This document shows positions 1 through 6,022 of a stretch of 6,144 nucleotides of DNA, piece by piece. This stretch comes from Lachnospiraceae bacterium (GTDB taxonomy: Bacteria > Bacillota > Clostridia > Lachnospirales > Lachnospiraceae): assembly GCA_017958585.1 (NCBI GenBank), contig JAGDCK010000187.1, forward strand, positions 1-6,144. The letters are read 5' to 3'. The notes below the pieces were generated by a model. The model was not told the origin of the DNA, did no database searches, and worked only from the letters and a program-made list of their open reading frames with translations. How positions within the stretch are numbered: position 1 is the stretch's first letter; each line of letters starts with the position of its first letter. A program made the translations under genes and the position numbers.

Positions 1-918
1 GCGATAGAGGATCTCTGAAGAGCCTGACTGCATGGGAAGATGAATATGATGACATATCTTTTTGGAATTCTTTACCACCCTTATCAGATCATCCGACAGA
101 TCCTTTGGATGGGGAGTCATAAATCTGATCCTCTTTAAGCCTTCGATCTTTTCGATTTCTTCCAGAAGTTCTGCAAAAGAAACGGGATTATCCAGATTTT
201 TTCCATAGGAGTTTACGTTCTGGCCAAGGAGCATGATCTCCACCACACCGTCTGCCACCAGATTCTCGATCTCTCTTATGATATCCCGGGGTTCTCTGCT
301 TCTCTCCCTGCCTCGTACATAAGGGACGATGCAGTAACTGCAGAAATTATTGCATCCGAACATGATATTTATGCCGGACTTAAAGGAATATTTTCTCTTT
401 ACGGGAAGTTCCTCCACGATCTTGTCGGATTCCTTCCAGATATCTATGAGCATTCCCTCTGAGGTAAGGCAGTTATACAAAAGTTCAGGGAACTTGTAGA
501 TATTGTGGGTTCCAAACATCAGATCCACATATCTGTAGCTCTTTTTGATCTTTTCGATGACCACCTCTTCCTGCATCATGCATCCGCAAAGAGCGATCTT
601 CATGTTGGGATTCTTTTTTTTGTAATTACTTAAAAGTCCCAGCCTTCCGTAAACCTTTTGATTGGCATTATCTCTTACGGTACATGTATTAAAGATGGTA
701 AAATCGGAATTCTCATCATGGGTTATCACATATCCCGCCTTTTCAAGGATACCCTCCAGTTTTTCGGAGTCCCTGGCATTCATCTGGCATCCGAAGGTGG
801 TGACGCAGCAGGTAAGTTTTCGACCCAGAGTTTCAGAGATCCCGGCCACCTCTTCCCTGCACTTTTCAATGTAATATTCCTGTTTTTCGGTTTCGGTTAC
901 ATCATTAAAATTACTCAA
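1..918 (-). CDS. miaB: tRNA-2-methylthio-N6-dimethylallyladenosine synthase MiaB, N-terminal 306 residues (3' end outside window)
   Basis: MiaB is a cytoplasmic radical-SAM methylthiotransferase that adds a methylthio group to N6-isopentenyl-A37 of tRNAs reading UNN codons. The reading frame is open from a TTG at 918 to base 1. The N-terminal MTTase domain carries TFGCQMN (C44), NTCTVR (C79) and CGCM (C113), the three ligands of the auxiliary cluster. The radical-SAM site is GCNNFCSYC (C189, C193, C196), followed by IVPYVRGRERSR, which is typical of MiaB rather than RimO or MtaB. The C-terminal part of the radical-SAM domain and the TRAM domain lie beyond the edge; the family is usually about 440-480 residues. 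The TTG start is chosen because an in-frame TAA lies just upstream, AGAGGA sits 7 bases before it, and the next in-frame ATG falls inside the conserved CQMN motif. It follows the pepT stop by 24 bases, so the two are probably co-transcribed. Confidence 0.96.
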   Translation of the reverse strand, partial: MSNFNDVTETEKQEYYIEKCREEVAGISETLGRKLTCCVTTFGCQMNARDSEKLEGILEKAGYVITHDENSDFTIFNTCTVRDNANQKVYGRLGLLSNYKKKNPNMKIALCGCMMQEEVVIEKIKKSYRYVDLMFGTHNIYKFPELLYNCLTSEGMLIDIWKESDKIVEELPVKRKYSFKSGINIMFGCNNFCSYCIVPYVRGRERSREPRDIIREIENLVADGVVEIMLLGQNVNSYGKNLDNPVSFAELLEEIEKIEGLKRIRFMTPHPKDLSDDLIRVVKNSKKICHHIHLPMQSGSSEILYR

Positions 919-925
919 ATTGATT

Positions 926-931
926 TCCTCT
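926..931 (-). promoter_or_regulatory. ribosome binding site for the TTG start of miaB
   Basis: AGAGGA on the minus strand lies 7 bases before the TTG at 918. It supports a non-ATG start, since the frame has a stop immediately upstream and no ATG before the first conserved motif. A TTG start may lower translation relative to pepT. Confidence 0.75.
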
Positions 932-942
932 TAAAAATAAAA

Positions 943-2169
943 CTATGAATACTTCTCTACGATTTTCTTTAAAACTTCCACAGTCTTAAGGATTCCTGTC
1001 ACTGATGCGAACTCATACTTTCCGTGGAAATTTTCTCCGCCTGTACAGAGATTGGGACAGGGAAGACCCATAAATGAAAGCTGAGCTCCGTCTGTACCGC
1101 CTCTTATGGGAGAGATCTTTGGAACAATTCCCAGTTCCTCCATGGAAGCCTTTGCATTCTCGATCAAATGCATATGATCCTTCATGATCTCTTTCATGTT
1201 TTTGTACTGATCCTTAAGGTCAACCACACAGGTATCCTTACCGTATTTTGAATTGATAAAATCCGCACATCTTAAGAATACCTTTTTCTTTTCCTCAAAA
1301 AGATCCTTGTCATGGTCTCTTATTATATAGTCGCAGACTGTCTGCTCCACATTTCCCTTAATGGAATCAAGATGGAAAAATCCTTCGTATTTTTCAGTAT
1401 ACATGGGATTTTGGAATGTGGGTAAAAGAGCCTGGAACTCTGCTGATATCAAAATGGAATTCTTCATTATGCCCTTTGCGGAACCGGGATGGACATTACG
1501 ACCGTTAAATACGACCTTTGCTCCTGCGGCATTGAAATTCTCATATTCAAGTTCGCCTAAAGCTCCACCGTCAACGGTATAAGCAAAGTCTGCTCCGAAT
1601 AGTTTTACATCAAAAAAGTCGGGGCCTTCTCCGATCTCCTCATCCGGAGTAAATGCGATACGGATCTTTCCGTGTTTCACATCAGGATTTTCAAGAAGAT
1701 ACTCACAGAGAGTCATGATCTCTGCAACACCGGCCTTGTCATCGGCACCAAGAAGCGTGGTTCCGTCGGTGACAATAAGAGAATCACCCTTATAATTTTC
1801 AAGGAAAGGGAAATCTTCAACCTTCATGATCACATTAAGGTCAGAATTTAAAACTATATCTTTTCCGTCGTAGTTTTCAATGATCCTGGGATTTACATTT
1901 TTTCCGCTCATGGCAGGTGAAGTGTCCATATGAGCTATAAAGCCAAGTACAGGCTTATCCTCATACCCTGCGGAAGCGGGAACCGTTGCATATACATAGC
2001 AATGCTCCTCATCAAGATATACGTCCTTGGCGCCTATTTTTTCCAGGTCATTTATAAGGACTCTTGCCAGGTCAAATTCCTTTTCGGAGCTTGGGTGTGT
2101 TCCGCTCTCCTCGCTTGATGTGGTCTCGATCTTTACATAGCGAAAGAGTCTGTCGATAGTGTTTTCCAT
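943..2169 (-). CDS. pepT: peptidase T, zinc-dependent aminotripeptidase (M20 family)
   Basis: PepT is a cytosolic metallopeptidase that removes the N-terminal residue of tripeptides during peptide use and protein turnover. From the ATG at 2169 the product has 408 residues, the same length as the E. coli enzyme. All M20 di-zinc and catalytic positions are visible: H80 and D82 in AHMDTSP, D143 in LLGADDKAG, E177 and E178 in TPDEEIGEG, D200 in YTVDGG and H382 in GGENFHGKYE. The dimerisation domain sits between about residues 210 and 320, with the conserved RNVHPGSAKG stretch. An in-frame TTG at 2184 would add five residues, but GGAAGG lies 7 bases before the ATG, so the ATG is preferred. The gene starts just after a terminator and a candidate promoter, and miaB follows 24 bases after its stop. 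The protein looks intact and catalytically competent. Confidence 0.97.
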   Translation of the reverse strand: MENTIDRLFRYVKIETTSSEESGTHPSSEKEFDLARVLINDLEKIGAKDVYLDEEHCYVYATVPASAGYEDKPVLGFIAHMDTSPAMSGKNVNPRIIENYDGKDIVLNSDLNVIMKVEDFPFLENYKGDSLIVTDGTTLLGADDKAGVAEIMTLCEYLLENPDVKHGKIRIAFTPDEEIGEGPDFFDVKLFGADFAYTVDGGALGELEYENFNAAGAKVVFNGRNVHPGSAKGIMKNSILISAEFQALLPTFQNPMYTEKYEGFFHLDSIKGNVEQTVCDYIIRDHDKDLFEEKKKVFLRCADFINSKYGKDTCVVDLKDQYKNMKEIMKDHMHLIENAKASMEELGIVPKISPIRGGTDGAQLSFMGLPCPNLCTGGENFHGKYEFASVTGILKTVEVLKKIVEKYS

Positions 2170-2176
2170 ACAATTA

Positions 2177-2182
2177 CCTTCC
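2177..2182 (-). promoter_or_regulatory. ribosome binding site deciding the pepT start
   Basis: GGAAGG lies 7 bases before the ATG at 2169. It overlaps the alternative upstream TTG at 2184, which itself has no suitably placed site. This supports the 408-residue form. Confidence 0.75.
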
Positions 2183-2195
2183 AATTTTCACTAAA

Positions 2196-2226
2196 ATTAT
2201 AGTTTCGTAAAACCTTTAAAAAGCAA
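2196..2226 (-). promoter_or_regulatory. candidate promoter for pepT-miaB
   Basis: A perfect TATAAT on the minus strand occupies 2196-2201, about 27 bases before the pepT ATG. The only -35-like hexamer in range is TTGCTT (2221-2226) at a long 19-base spacing, lying inside the terminator hairpin, so the -35 is weak. Initiation near 2189 would leave a leader of about 20 bases containing the ribosome binding site. Confidence 0.5.
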
Positions 2227-2247
2227 TGGCCTAAACCATTGCTTTTT
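2218..2247 (-). terminator. intrinsic terminator of thrH, overlapping its 3' coding end
   Basis: Arms at 2236-2247 and 2218-2229 are perfectly complementary over 12 bp. The core GCAATGG/CCATTGC is extended by A:T pairs, with a six-base loop. On the minus strand the 3' arm ends in TTTTT, giving the U-run. The 5' arm encodes the last residues of ThrH (KKAM), and the stop codon lies in the loop. The plus strand also carries a T-run after the hairpin, so it could work in both directions. It separates the upstream genes from pepT-miaB. Confidence 0.82.
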
Positions 2248-2833
2248 TTATAGCATCCAAAAGTTCATCATAATTTTCATAAGCGGGAATCTCGGGATTA
2301 TCCGCCTTGATCTTGTCAGTACTCTTAAACAAAAATCCTGCCTTTGAAGCTTTGATCATACCAAGATCATTGTAGCTGTCACCGCTTGCTATGGTATCAT
2401 ATCCGATACTCTGCAGCGCTTTAACGGTGGTGTACTTTGAATTCTCAATTCTCATCTTAAAATCAGTTATCTCACCGCTCTCGGAAACCACAAGCTCATT
2501 ACAGAAGATCGTGGGCATTCCGAGTTTCTCCATAAGAGGAGCGGCAAACTGAGTAAATGTATCGCTTATGATGATTACCTGTGAGAAGGATCTGAGCTTA
2601 TCAAGAAACTCTTTTGCACCGGGGATGGGATCGATCTTTTTGATTGTATCCTGGATCTCTTTAAGTCCAAGTCCGTGCTCTTTTAAGATCCCGATTCTCC
2701 ACTTCATAAGCTTGTCATAATCAGGCTCATCTCTTGTGGTTCTCTTAAGCTCCGGGATACCGCTCTCCTTTGCAAAAGCGATCCAAATCTCGGGTACAAG
2801 TACCCCTTCCAAATCCAAACAAGTAATATACAT
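2231..2833 (-). CDS. thrH: ThrH: bifunctional phosphoserine phosphatase / homoserine phosphotransferase (HAD superfamily)
   Basis: The 200-residue product closely follows, from memory, the Pseudomonas aeruginosa ThrH pattern, including the CLDLEGVLVPEIWIAFA start and the TTRDEPDYDKLM stretch. ThrH is a soluble HAD enzyme that dephosphorylates phosphoserine and can transfer the phosphate to homoserine, touching both serine and threonine synthesis. Visible HAD motifs are DLEGV with nucleophile D7 and E9, motif II SDT at 90-92, a lysine-containing segment around 133-138, and GDSYND at 151-156. The cap lies between motifs I and II. The ATG at 2833 has GGGAG 9 bases upstream. It has its own promoter and a terminator at its 3' end, so it can be expressed alone, although no terminator separates it from the gene before it. 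No serine or threonine pathway neighbours are seen here. Activity on phosphoserine versus homoserine cannot be told from sequence. Confidence 0.92.
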   Translation of the reverse strand: MYITCLDLEGVLVPEIWIAFAKESGIPELKRTTRDEPDYDKLMKWRIGILKEHGLGLKEIQDTIKKIDPIPGAKEFLDKLRSFSQVIIISDTFTQFAAPLMEKLGMPTIFCNELVVSESGEITDFKMRIENSKYTTVKALQSIGYDTIASGDSYNDLGMIKASKAGFLFKSTDKIKADNPEIPAYENYDELLDAIKKAMV

Positions 2834-2865
2834 ATTCTTTATCTCCCTTAAACGTATTCCGAGAT

Positions 2866-2893
2866 ATTATAGCATAAATCAGGCCATAAGCAA
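2866..2893 (-). promoter_or_regulatory. promoter for thrH with extended -10
   Basis: TGCTATAAT (TATAAT at 2866-2871 with TGC at 2872-2874) matches a consensus extended -10. A partial -35, TTGCTT (2888-2893), sits 16 bp upstream. Transcription should begin near 2860, giving a leader of about 26 bases with GGGAG before the ATG at 2833. The -35 lies at the end of the intergenic gap, just before the stop codon of the preceding gene. Confidence 0.72.
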
Positions 2894-2899
2894 GAAAAT

Positions 2900-3805
2900 T
2901 TATTCTCCTGCCTTACATGTGATGATCCAGGGCGCAGGCTGTACACTGAAGGTGTGCTTGCTGGTAAGCTTTGAAACATTCACCTGGATGATCTCAGGAT
3001 CAACGATACCGAACTTCTTGCATACGGATAACATGGAAGCGGCAACCTCAAAGTCAAGAGTGTATACCACAAATTCCATATTGGGATTTAAGCTTAACAG
3101 ATACTCCATCTCCTGCTCCATGCTGGCGCTGGCAACAAGCATTGTAACATCGGGAACCGGAAGGCCTTTGAAATTCTCCTCATCCACATGATCGATTATG
3201 GTCACATTGTTAAGACCAAACTGATCCACATTGTCTTCCAATGTTCTTCTGTCATCTGAATTATATTCAACAGCTATAACCGAACCTTCACCGTCAAGGA
3301 TCGCTGACTGGATCGCTATGGACTCTCCGGAAATAACACAGATGTTTTTGCCGTCTGAAACCTGCATCTTTGAAAGGATGATGGAACGGATCTCGCTGCC
3401 AACATACTTTACGCTTCCCGTTGCAAATTCCCTGTTGTCTATACCGAATTTAAGTGTGGTTCTTGCATTATCATTAAGGACAAGCATTCCTGCGGAAGCA
3501 TTGATGCCTCTGTCAATCATGTCAGAAACCTTGTTCCTCTTAATGGGTCCCACAGGCTCCGAACCTTCATTGTAAACAACCTCACAGTCGCCAAGTCCTG
3601 CATTATACATGCGATAAAAAATGTCCTTATGTCCTGCCTCAGTAAAGACAAGCACGCATCTGTGAGCCTCGCATGCAGGGATCAGATTCTTGTTTTTTCT
3701 GGTGATATCCAGGATCTTTACATGTTCAAGATCCACCTCCGTGTTGTCGGAAAAATACTGAAGCCATGAAATTACATGTGAGTTGTTAAATAAGCGATTA
3801 TCCAT
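2900..3805 (-). CDS. shortened CbiE/CbiT-like (precorrin-6Y methyltransferase-like) protein with degenerate SAM site
   Basis: This 301-residue protein resembles the C-terminal part of the fused cobalamin methyltransferase CbiE-CbiT (CobL, about 400 residues). Residues 28-112 match the pattern of the second half of CbiE (DITRKNKNLIPA, then VLVFTEAGHKDIFYRMYNAGLGD). GIDNREF at 121-127 resembles the inter-domain linker. Residues 136-301 follow CbiT: GSEIRSIILSKM, IAVEYN at 177-182, LNNVTI, TLDFEVAASML and the hallmark QVNVS at 274-278. Two things are odd. The N-terminal half of CbiE with its GDP-type SAM loop is absent, and the CbiT glycine-rich loop (usually DIGAGTGS) reads VISGES at 157-162. 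Enzyme activity is therefore doubtful, and no cobalamin genes are nearby. The ATG at 3805 is preferred over the GTG at 3814 because AAGGGG lies 8 bases before the ATG and abuts the GTG. It follows degV by 21 bases. The family call is from remembered patterns and the role is unknown. Confidence 0.72.
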   Translation of the reverse strand: MDNRLFNNSHVISWLQYFSDNTEVDLEHVKILDITRKNKNLIPACEAHRCVLVFTEAGHKDIFYRMYNAGLGDCEVVYNEGSEPVGPIKRNKVSDMIDRGINASAGMLVLNDNARTTLKFGIDNREFATGSVKYVGSEIRSIILSKMQVSDGKNICVISGESIAIQSAILDGEGSVIAVEYNSDDRRTLEDNVDQFGLNNVTIIDHVDEENFKGLPVPDVTMLVASASMEQEMEYLLSLNPNMEFVVYTLDFEVAASMLSVCKKFGIVDPEIIQVNVSKLTSKHTFSVQPAPWIITCKAGE

Positions 3806-3813
3806 TTTTTCCA

Positions 3814-3819
3814 CCCCTT
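3814..3819 (-). promoter_or_regulatory. ribosome binding site deciding the start of the CbiE/CbiT-like gene
   Basis: AAGGGG lies 8 bases before the ATG at 3805. The competing in-frame GTG (3812-3814) overlaps the site itself and so cannot use it. Confidence 0.72.
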
Positions 3820-3826
3820 TTTTGTT

Positions 3827-4696
3827 TTATCTATTGTCTCCCCAGAAGAAAAGGGCTACAGTTCCAATACCCGTATGAGAGCCGATGACAGGTCCGATAT
3901 CTGAGATAACGATATCAGTGTAACCGAATCTCCCAGTCACAAGATCAGCCACATATTTTGCATCCTCAGGGCATGCGCTGTGGCTTATAAAAACAGGCTC
4001 AAACTGCTTTTCAGTTCTGTATGTGCCTATTCTTTCCTCCATCATGTTTACAAGCTCTGCCAGGGATTTTTTCCTGCCCCTGACTTTACTGAGAGGAATA
4101 AGCTTACCTTCATTGTCCACGTGCATCATGGGTTTTATTGCAGCAATGGTACCAACGATAGCGGCAGATTTTTTGACTCTTCCTCCGCGGTAGAGATGCA
4201 TAAGGTCATCCGCAGTAAACACATGGCAGAGATTAAGCTTATGATTCTCTATGTATTCTGCCACCTCCTCCAAAGACTTTCCTTCATCTCTTAATCGAAC
4301 GGCCTTATCCAGGATAAGCCCCTCTCCCATGGACGCTGCAAGAGTATCGATAACCACGATCTTTACATCCGGATTTTCCTCCATCACTTCCTCAGCTGCG
4401 ATCCTTATGGAATTATATGTTCCGGAAAGACCTGATGAAAAAGCCAGATAGAGGATATTTTTTGATTCCTTAATCATCTCATCAAAGGCTTCCTTTGCTT
4501 CCTCCGGATTTACCTGGCTTGTGGTGGGCATTGCGCCGTCCGCGATAGCCTTATAAAAATCGTCAATCGTTATAGGATTTTGCTTGTTGTATATAGTGCC
4601 GTTAATAAGACATGACAGGCAGAAATAATCCACGTCATGTTCCTTGTAATAACTTTCCGGCAGATCCGTTGTAGAATCCGTTACCAGTTTAAACAT
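3827..4696 (-). CDS. DegV family protein (FakB-like fatty-acid-binding protein)
   Basis: DegV proteins bind a fatty acid in a deep cleft. Some (FakB) present it to the kinase FakA so that exogenous fatty acids enter phospholipid synthesis. The 289-residue product is full length for the family. It shows the opening KLVTDSTTDLP (residues 3-13), TTSQVNP at 58-64, SSGLSGTYNS at 87-96, DTLAAS around 117-122, HVFTADDLMHLYRGGRV at 158-173 and the C-terminal IGPVIGSHTGIGT at 267-279. The last stretch normally contacts the lipid carboxylate. No signal peptide or membrane segment is seen, so it should be cytosolic. The ATG at 4696 has GGAGG 7 bases upstream. It lies 36 bases after dut and 21 bases before the CbiE/CbiT-like gene, probably in one operon. 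No fakA is present here, and whether it is a true FakB or another DegV paralogue cannot be settled. Confidence 0.92.
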   Translation of the reverse strand: MFKLVTDSTTDLPESYYKEHDVDYFCLSCLINGTIYNKQNPITIDDFYKAIADGAMPTTSQVNPEEAKEAFDEMIKESKNILYLAFSSGLSGTYNSIRIAAEEVMEENPDVKIVVIDTLAASMGEGLILDKAVRLRDEGKSLEEVAEYIENHKLNLCHVFTADDLMHLYRGGRVKKSAAIVGTIAAIKPMMHVDNEGKLIPLSKVRGRKKSLAELVNMMEERIGTYRTEKQFEPVFISHSACPEDAKYVADLVTGRFGYTDIVISDIGPVIGSHTGIGTVALFFWGDNR

Positions 4697-4732
4697 TTGT
4701 ATGCCTCCGTATTCACTATTTCACGTTAGAAA

Positions 4733-5245
4733 CTACTCTGTGGTGCTTCCGAAACCACCGTTTCTGACTCCGTCCGCATCATCGTCAACGGTGATACCGT
4801 ACTCCACAAAGATTCCCTGGGCAAAAGCCTGACCGGATTCGATCTCTACAGTCTTGTTCTCATTGGAATCATTCGTAAGCTTTATAAAAATATGTCCTTC
4901 ATTGTCAGAATTAAAATAATCGCTGTCGATTATTCCCACAGTATTGTTGAGCTGAAGTCTGAATTTGAATCCAAGACCGCTTCTGGGATAAATCTTTAAT
5001 ACGAAATCCTCATCGATCCTTACTCTGATTCCTGTGGGGATCTTTATGGTCTCCCCGGGAGCAAGCTTGAAGCTGAAGGGTGTGAAAATATCATATCCTG
5101 CGCTTCCTGTAGTGGCACGCCTGGGCTTCTTTATGGAATCATACATCACATCGATGATCTCATCAGAAAAACCCGGAAAATCATCCTGAACGGCCGCCTT
5201 GAAATTCTCCTTTGATACTTTAAAAAACTGTGCAACTTTCCTCAT
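4733..5245 (-). CDS. dut: deoxyuridine 5'-triphosphate nucleotidohydrolase (dUTPase)
   Basis: dUTPase hydrolyses dUTP to dUMP and pyrophosphate, keeping uracil out of DNA and supplying dUMP for thymidylate synthesis. All five motifs of the trimeric family are visible in the 170-residue product: motif I GSAGYDI (47-53), II PRSGLG (87-92), III GIIDSDY (104-110, catalytic D107 and base-stacking Y110), IV GQAFAQGIF (138-146) and V RNGGFGST (161-168). Two departures from the short E. coli-type enzyme are clear. There is an N-terminal extension of about 43 residues before the beta core, and a small insertion after motif III (FNSDNEGH in place of the usual RGE/QGQ). Both recall the clostridial subfamily as remembered. 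The ATG at 5245 has GGAAGG upstream at a slightly long spacing of 11. The gene starts 30 bases after nrdG stops, which fits a dNTP-supply operon. Confidence 0.95.
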   Translation of the reverse strand: MRKVAQFFKVSKENFKAAVQDDFPGFSDEIIDVMYDSIKKPRRATTGSAGYDIFTPFSFKLAPGETIKIPTGIRVRIDEDFVLKIYPRSGLGFKFRLQLNNTVGIIDSDYFNSDNEGHIFIKLTNDSNENKTVEIESGQAFAQGIFVEYGITVDDDADGVRNGGFGSTTE

Positions 5246-5275
5246 TAACCTACTATCCTTCCTTTACTCATAGAT

Positions 5276-5782
5276 TTACTCGTAATCCCCGCAATACAAA
5301 ACAGGTTCGTTACCACCCTGCATAAAAGTTTTCTTTACATCTATAACTCTCTGGTTTGAGCTTCCCTTCCACAAAAGATTATTGTCATGAAGGCTCTTAA
5401 CAAATTCTCCGTCCACACAGACATCGATATATTTCATGACATCAAGCTTTTTTATGTTTTCGAAGGTATTTCCCGTATACAACCAGATCGTTTTTTCAGG
5501 AAACCTATCCTTTACCACTTGGCAAAAACCGGTAACCTCATCAATGTTATTTACATAGAGAGGATCTCCCCCGGAAAGGGTAAGTCCCGAAATGTAATCT
5601 CTCGAAAGATATGAAAAAACTTCGTTTTTGGCTTCATCGTCAAAGACAAGCCCTTCATCAGGATCCCAGGTCAGGGGATTATGGCACCCCTCACATCTGT
5701 GATCGCAGCCCGAAAGCCAAAGTACAACTCTCAAGCCTTCACCATTTAACATATCATCCTTCGTTATATTATGATACATCAT
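5276..5782 (-). CDS. nrdG: anaerobic ribonucleoside-triphosphate reductase activating protein (radical SAM)
   Basis: NrdG uses a [4Fe-4S] cluster and S-adenosylmethionine to install the glycyl radical on NrdD, the oxygen-sensitive ribonucleotide reductase that makes dNTPs without oxygen. From the ATG at 5782 the product is 168 residues, normal for the family. It has NGEGLRVVLWLSGC leading into the CxxxCxxC cluster motif CDHRCEGC (C26, C30, C33) and HNPLTWD. Further on come SGGDPLY around 70-76, IWLYTGNTFE at 99-108, the DVCVDGEF segment at 120-127 and WKGSSNQRVIDV at 138-149. A longer frame from a TTG at 5845 is rejected: AGGAG lies 11 bases before the ATG at 5782, and the family start pattern YHNITKDD begins there. 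A second ATG at 5779 is possible. nrdD usually precedes nrdG, but the 300 bases upstream hold only repeats. dut follows after 30 bases. Confidence 0.95.
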   Translation of the reverse strand: MMYHNITKDDMLNGEGLRVVLWLSGCDHRCEGCHNPLTWDPDEGLVFDDEAKNEVFSYLSRDYISGLTLSGGDPLYVNNIDEVTGFCQVVKDRFPEKTIWLYTGNTFENIKKLDVMKYIDVCVDGEFVKSLHDNNLLWKGSSNQRVIDVKKTFMQGGNEPVLYCGDYE

Positions 5783-5793
5783 ATTATTAATTT

Positions 5794-5798
5794 CTCCT
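5794..5798 (-). promoter_or_regulatory. ribosome binding site deciding the nrdG start
   Basis: AGGAG lies 11 bases before the first of two adjacent ATG codons (5782). It places the start well inside the longer open frame and in register with the conserved N-terminus of NrdG. Confidence 0.7.
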
Positions 5799-5830
5799 AG
5801 TAACAAAAATAGCCATTTTGCCAATATTAT

Positions 5831-5852
5831 TGTCCGGACAGTCAAAATTATA
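5831..5852 (-). promoter_or_regulatory. candidate nrdG promoter (-10) with adjacent palindrome
   Basis: On the minus strand a perfect TATAAT lies at 5847-5852, between the repeat region and nrdG. A perfect 10-base palindrome, TGTCCGGACA, occupies 5831-5840, where transcription would start. No good -35 is present: the hexamer 17 bases upstream, ACTAAC, lies inside the inverted repeat. The palindrome could be an operator over the start site. A nucleotide-dependent regulator such as NrdR would be a natural guess, but the sequence is not recognisably an NrdR box. Confidence 0.4.
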
Positions 5853-5855
5853 TTT

Positions 5856-5892
5856 TATTTATGATTAAGGTTAGTCCAGAAGCGGGTCCTGT
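5856..5892 (+). repeat. left arm of 37-bp perfect inverted repeat
   Basis: This stretch is the exact reverse complement of 6108-6144. Its outer half is AT-rich (TTATGATTAAGG) and its inner half is GC-rich (AAGCGGGTCCTGT) and forms the beginning of repeat copy A. Identity stops abruptly inward, where TCTGCAGG in this arm faces AGGAATGC in the other. Outward extension cannot be tested because the partner ends with the window. The form suggests the terminal repeats of a small non-autonomous element. Confidence 0.85.
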
Positions 5893-5978
5893 CTGCAGGG
5901 CGCCAGTCGCTCAGACAGTCCTCGCCGCTACGCGTCTGCGGAACTCGCTTGGTGGCATCCCTACAGCCCCCCGCTTCT
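5879..5978 (+). repeat. GC-rich ~100-bp repeat, copy A
   Basis: This copy differs from copy B by about eight substitutions or indels over 100 bases. It begins GAAGCGGG and ends CCCGCTTCT, so its ends pair. Inside are a CTGTCTG/CAGACAG inverted pair (5889-5895 and 5912-5918), a GGCGCC palindrome and an ACGCGT palindrome. Base composition is far richer in GC than the neighbouring genes. No start codon with a ribosome binding site or protein-like frame is visible. The right end (ACAGCCCCCCG) no longer pairs fully with the left end, so this copy looks partly decayed. With copy B and the AT-rich spacer it makes up the whole gene-free stretch from 5846 to the window end. Confidence 0.85.
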
Positions 5979-6022
5979 TTGTGTTTCGTTTAATTTACAC
6001 ACGCAAAGATCTGATTAATCCG

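Noticed and set aside
658..948. 96-codon open frame on the plus strand
   Set aside because: It lies opposite the conserved N-terminal MTTase domain of miaB and has no supporting motif. It is a shadow frame.
2736..3191. 151-codon open frame on the plus strand
   Set aside because: It is antisense to thrH and the CbiE/CbiT-like gene, both of which have clear family signatures and ribosome binding sites. The translated product shows no recognisable family.
2900..3805. Calling the gene a functional cbiT/cobL
   Set aside because: The SAM loops are degenerate, half of CbiE is missing and no cobalamin genes are nearby, so a pathway name would overstate what is seen.
5783..5845. 21-residue N-terminal extension of NrdG from a TTG at 5845
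   Set aside because: The TTG has no ribosome binding site, the segment overlaps the promoter and palindrome, and the family N-terminus begins at the ATG at 5782 behind AGGAG.
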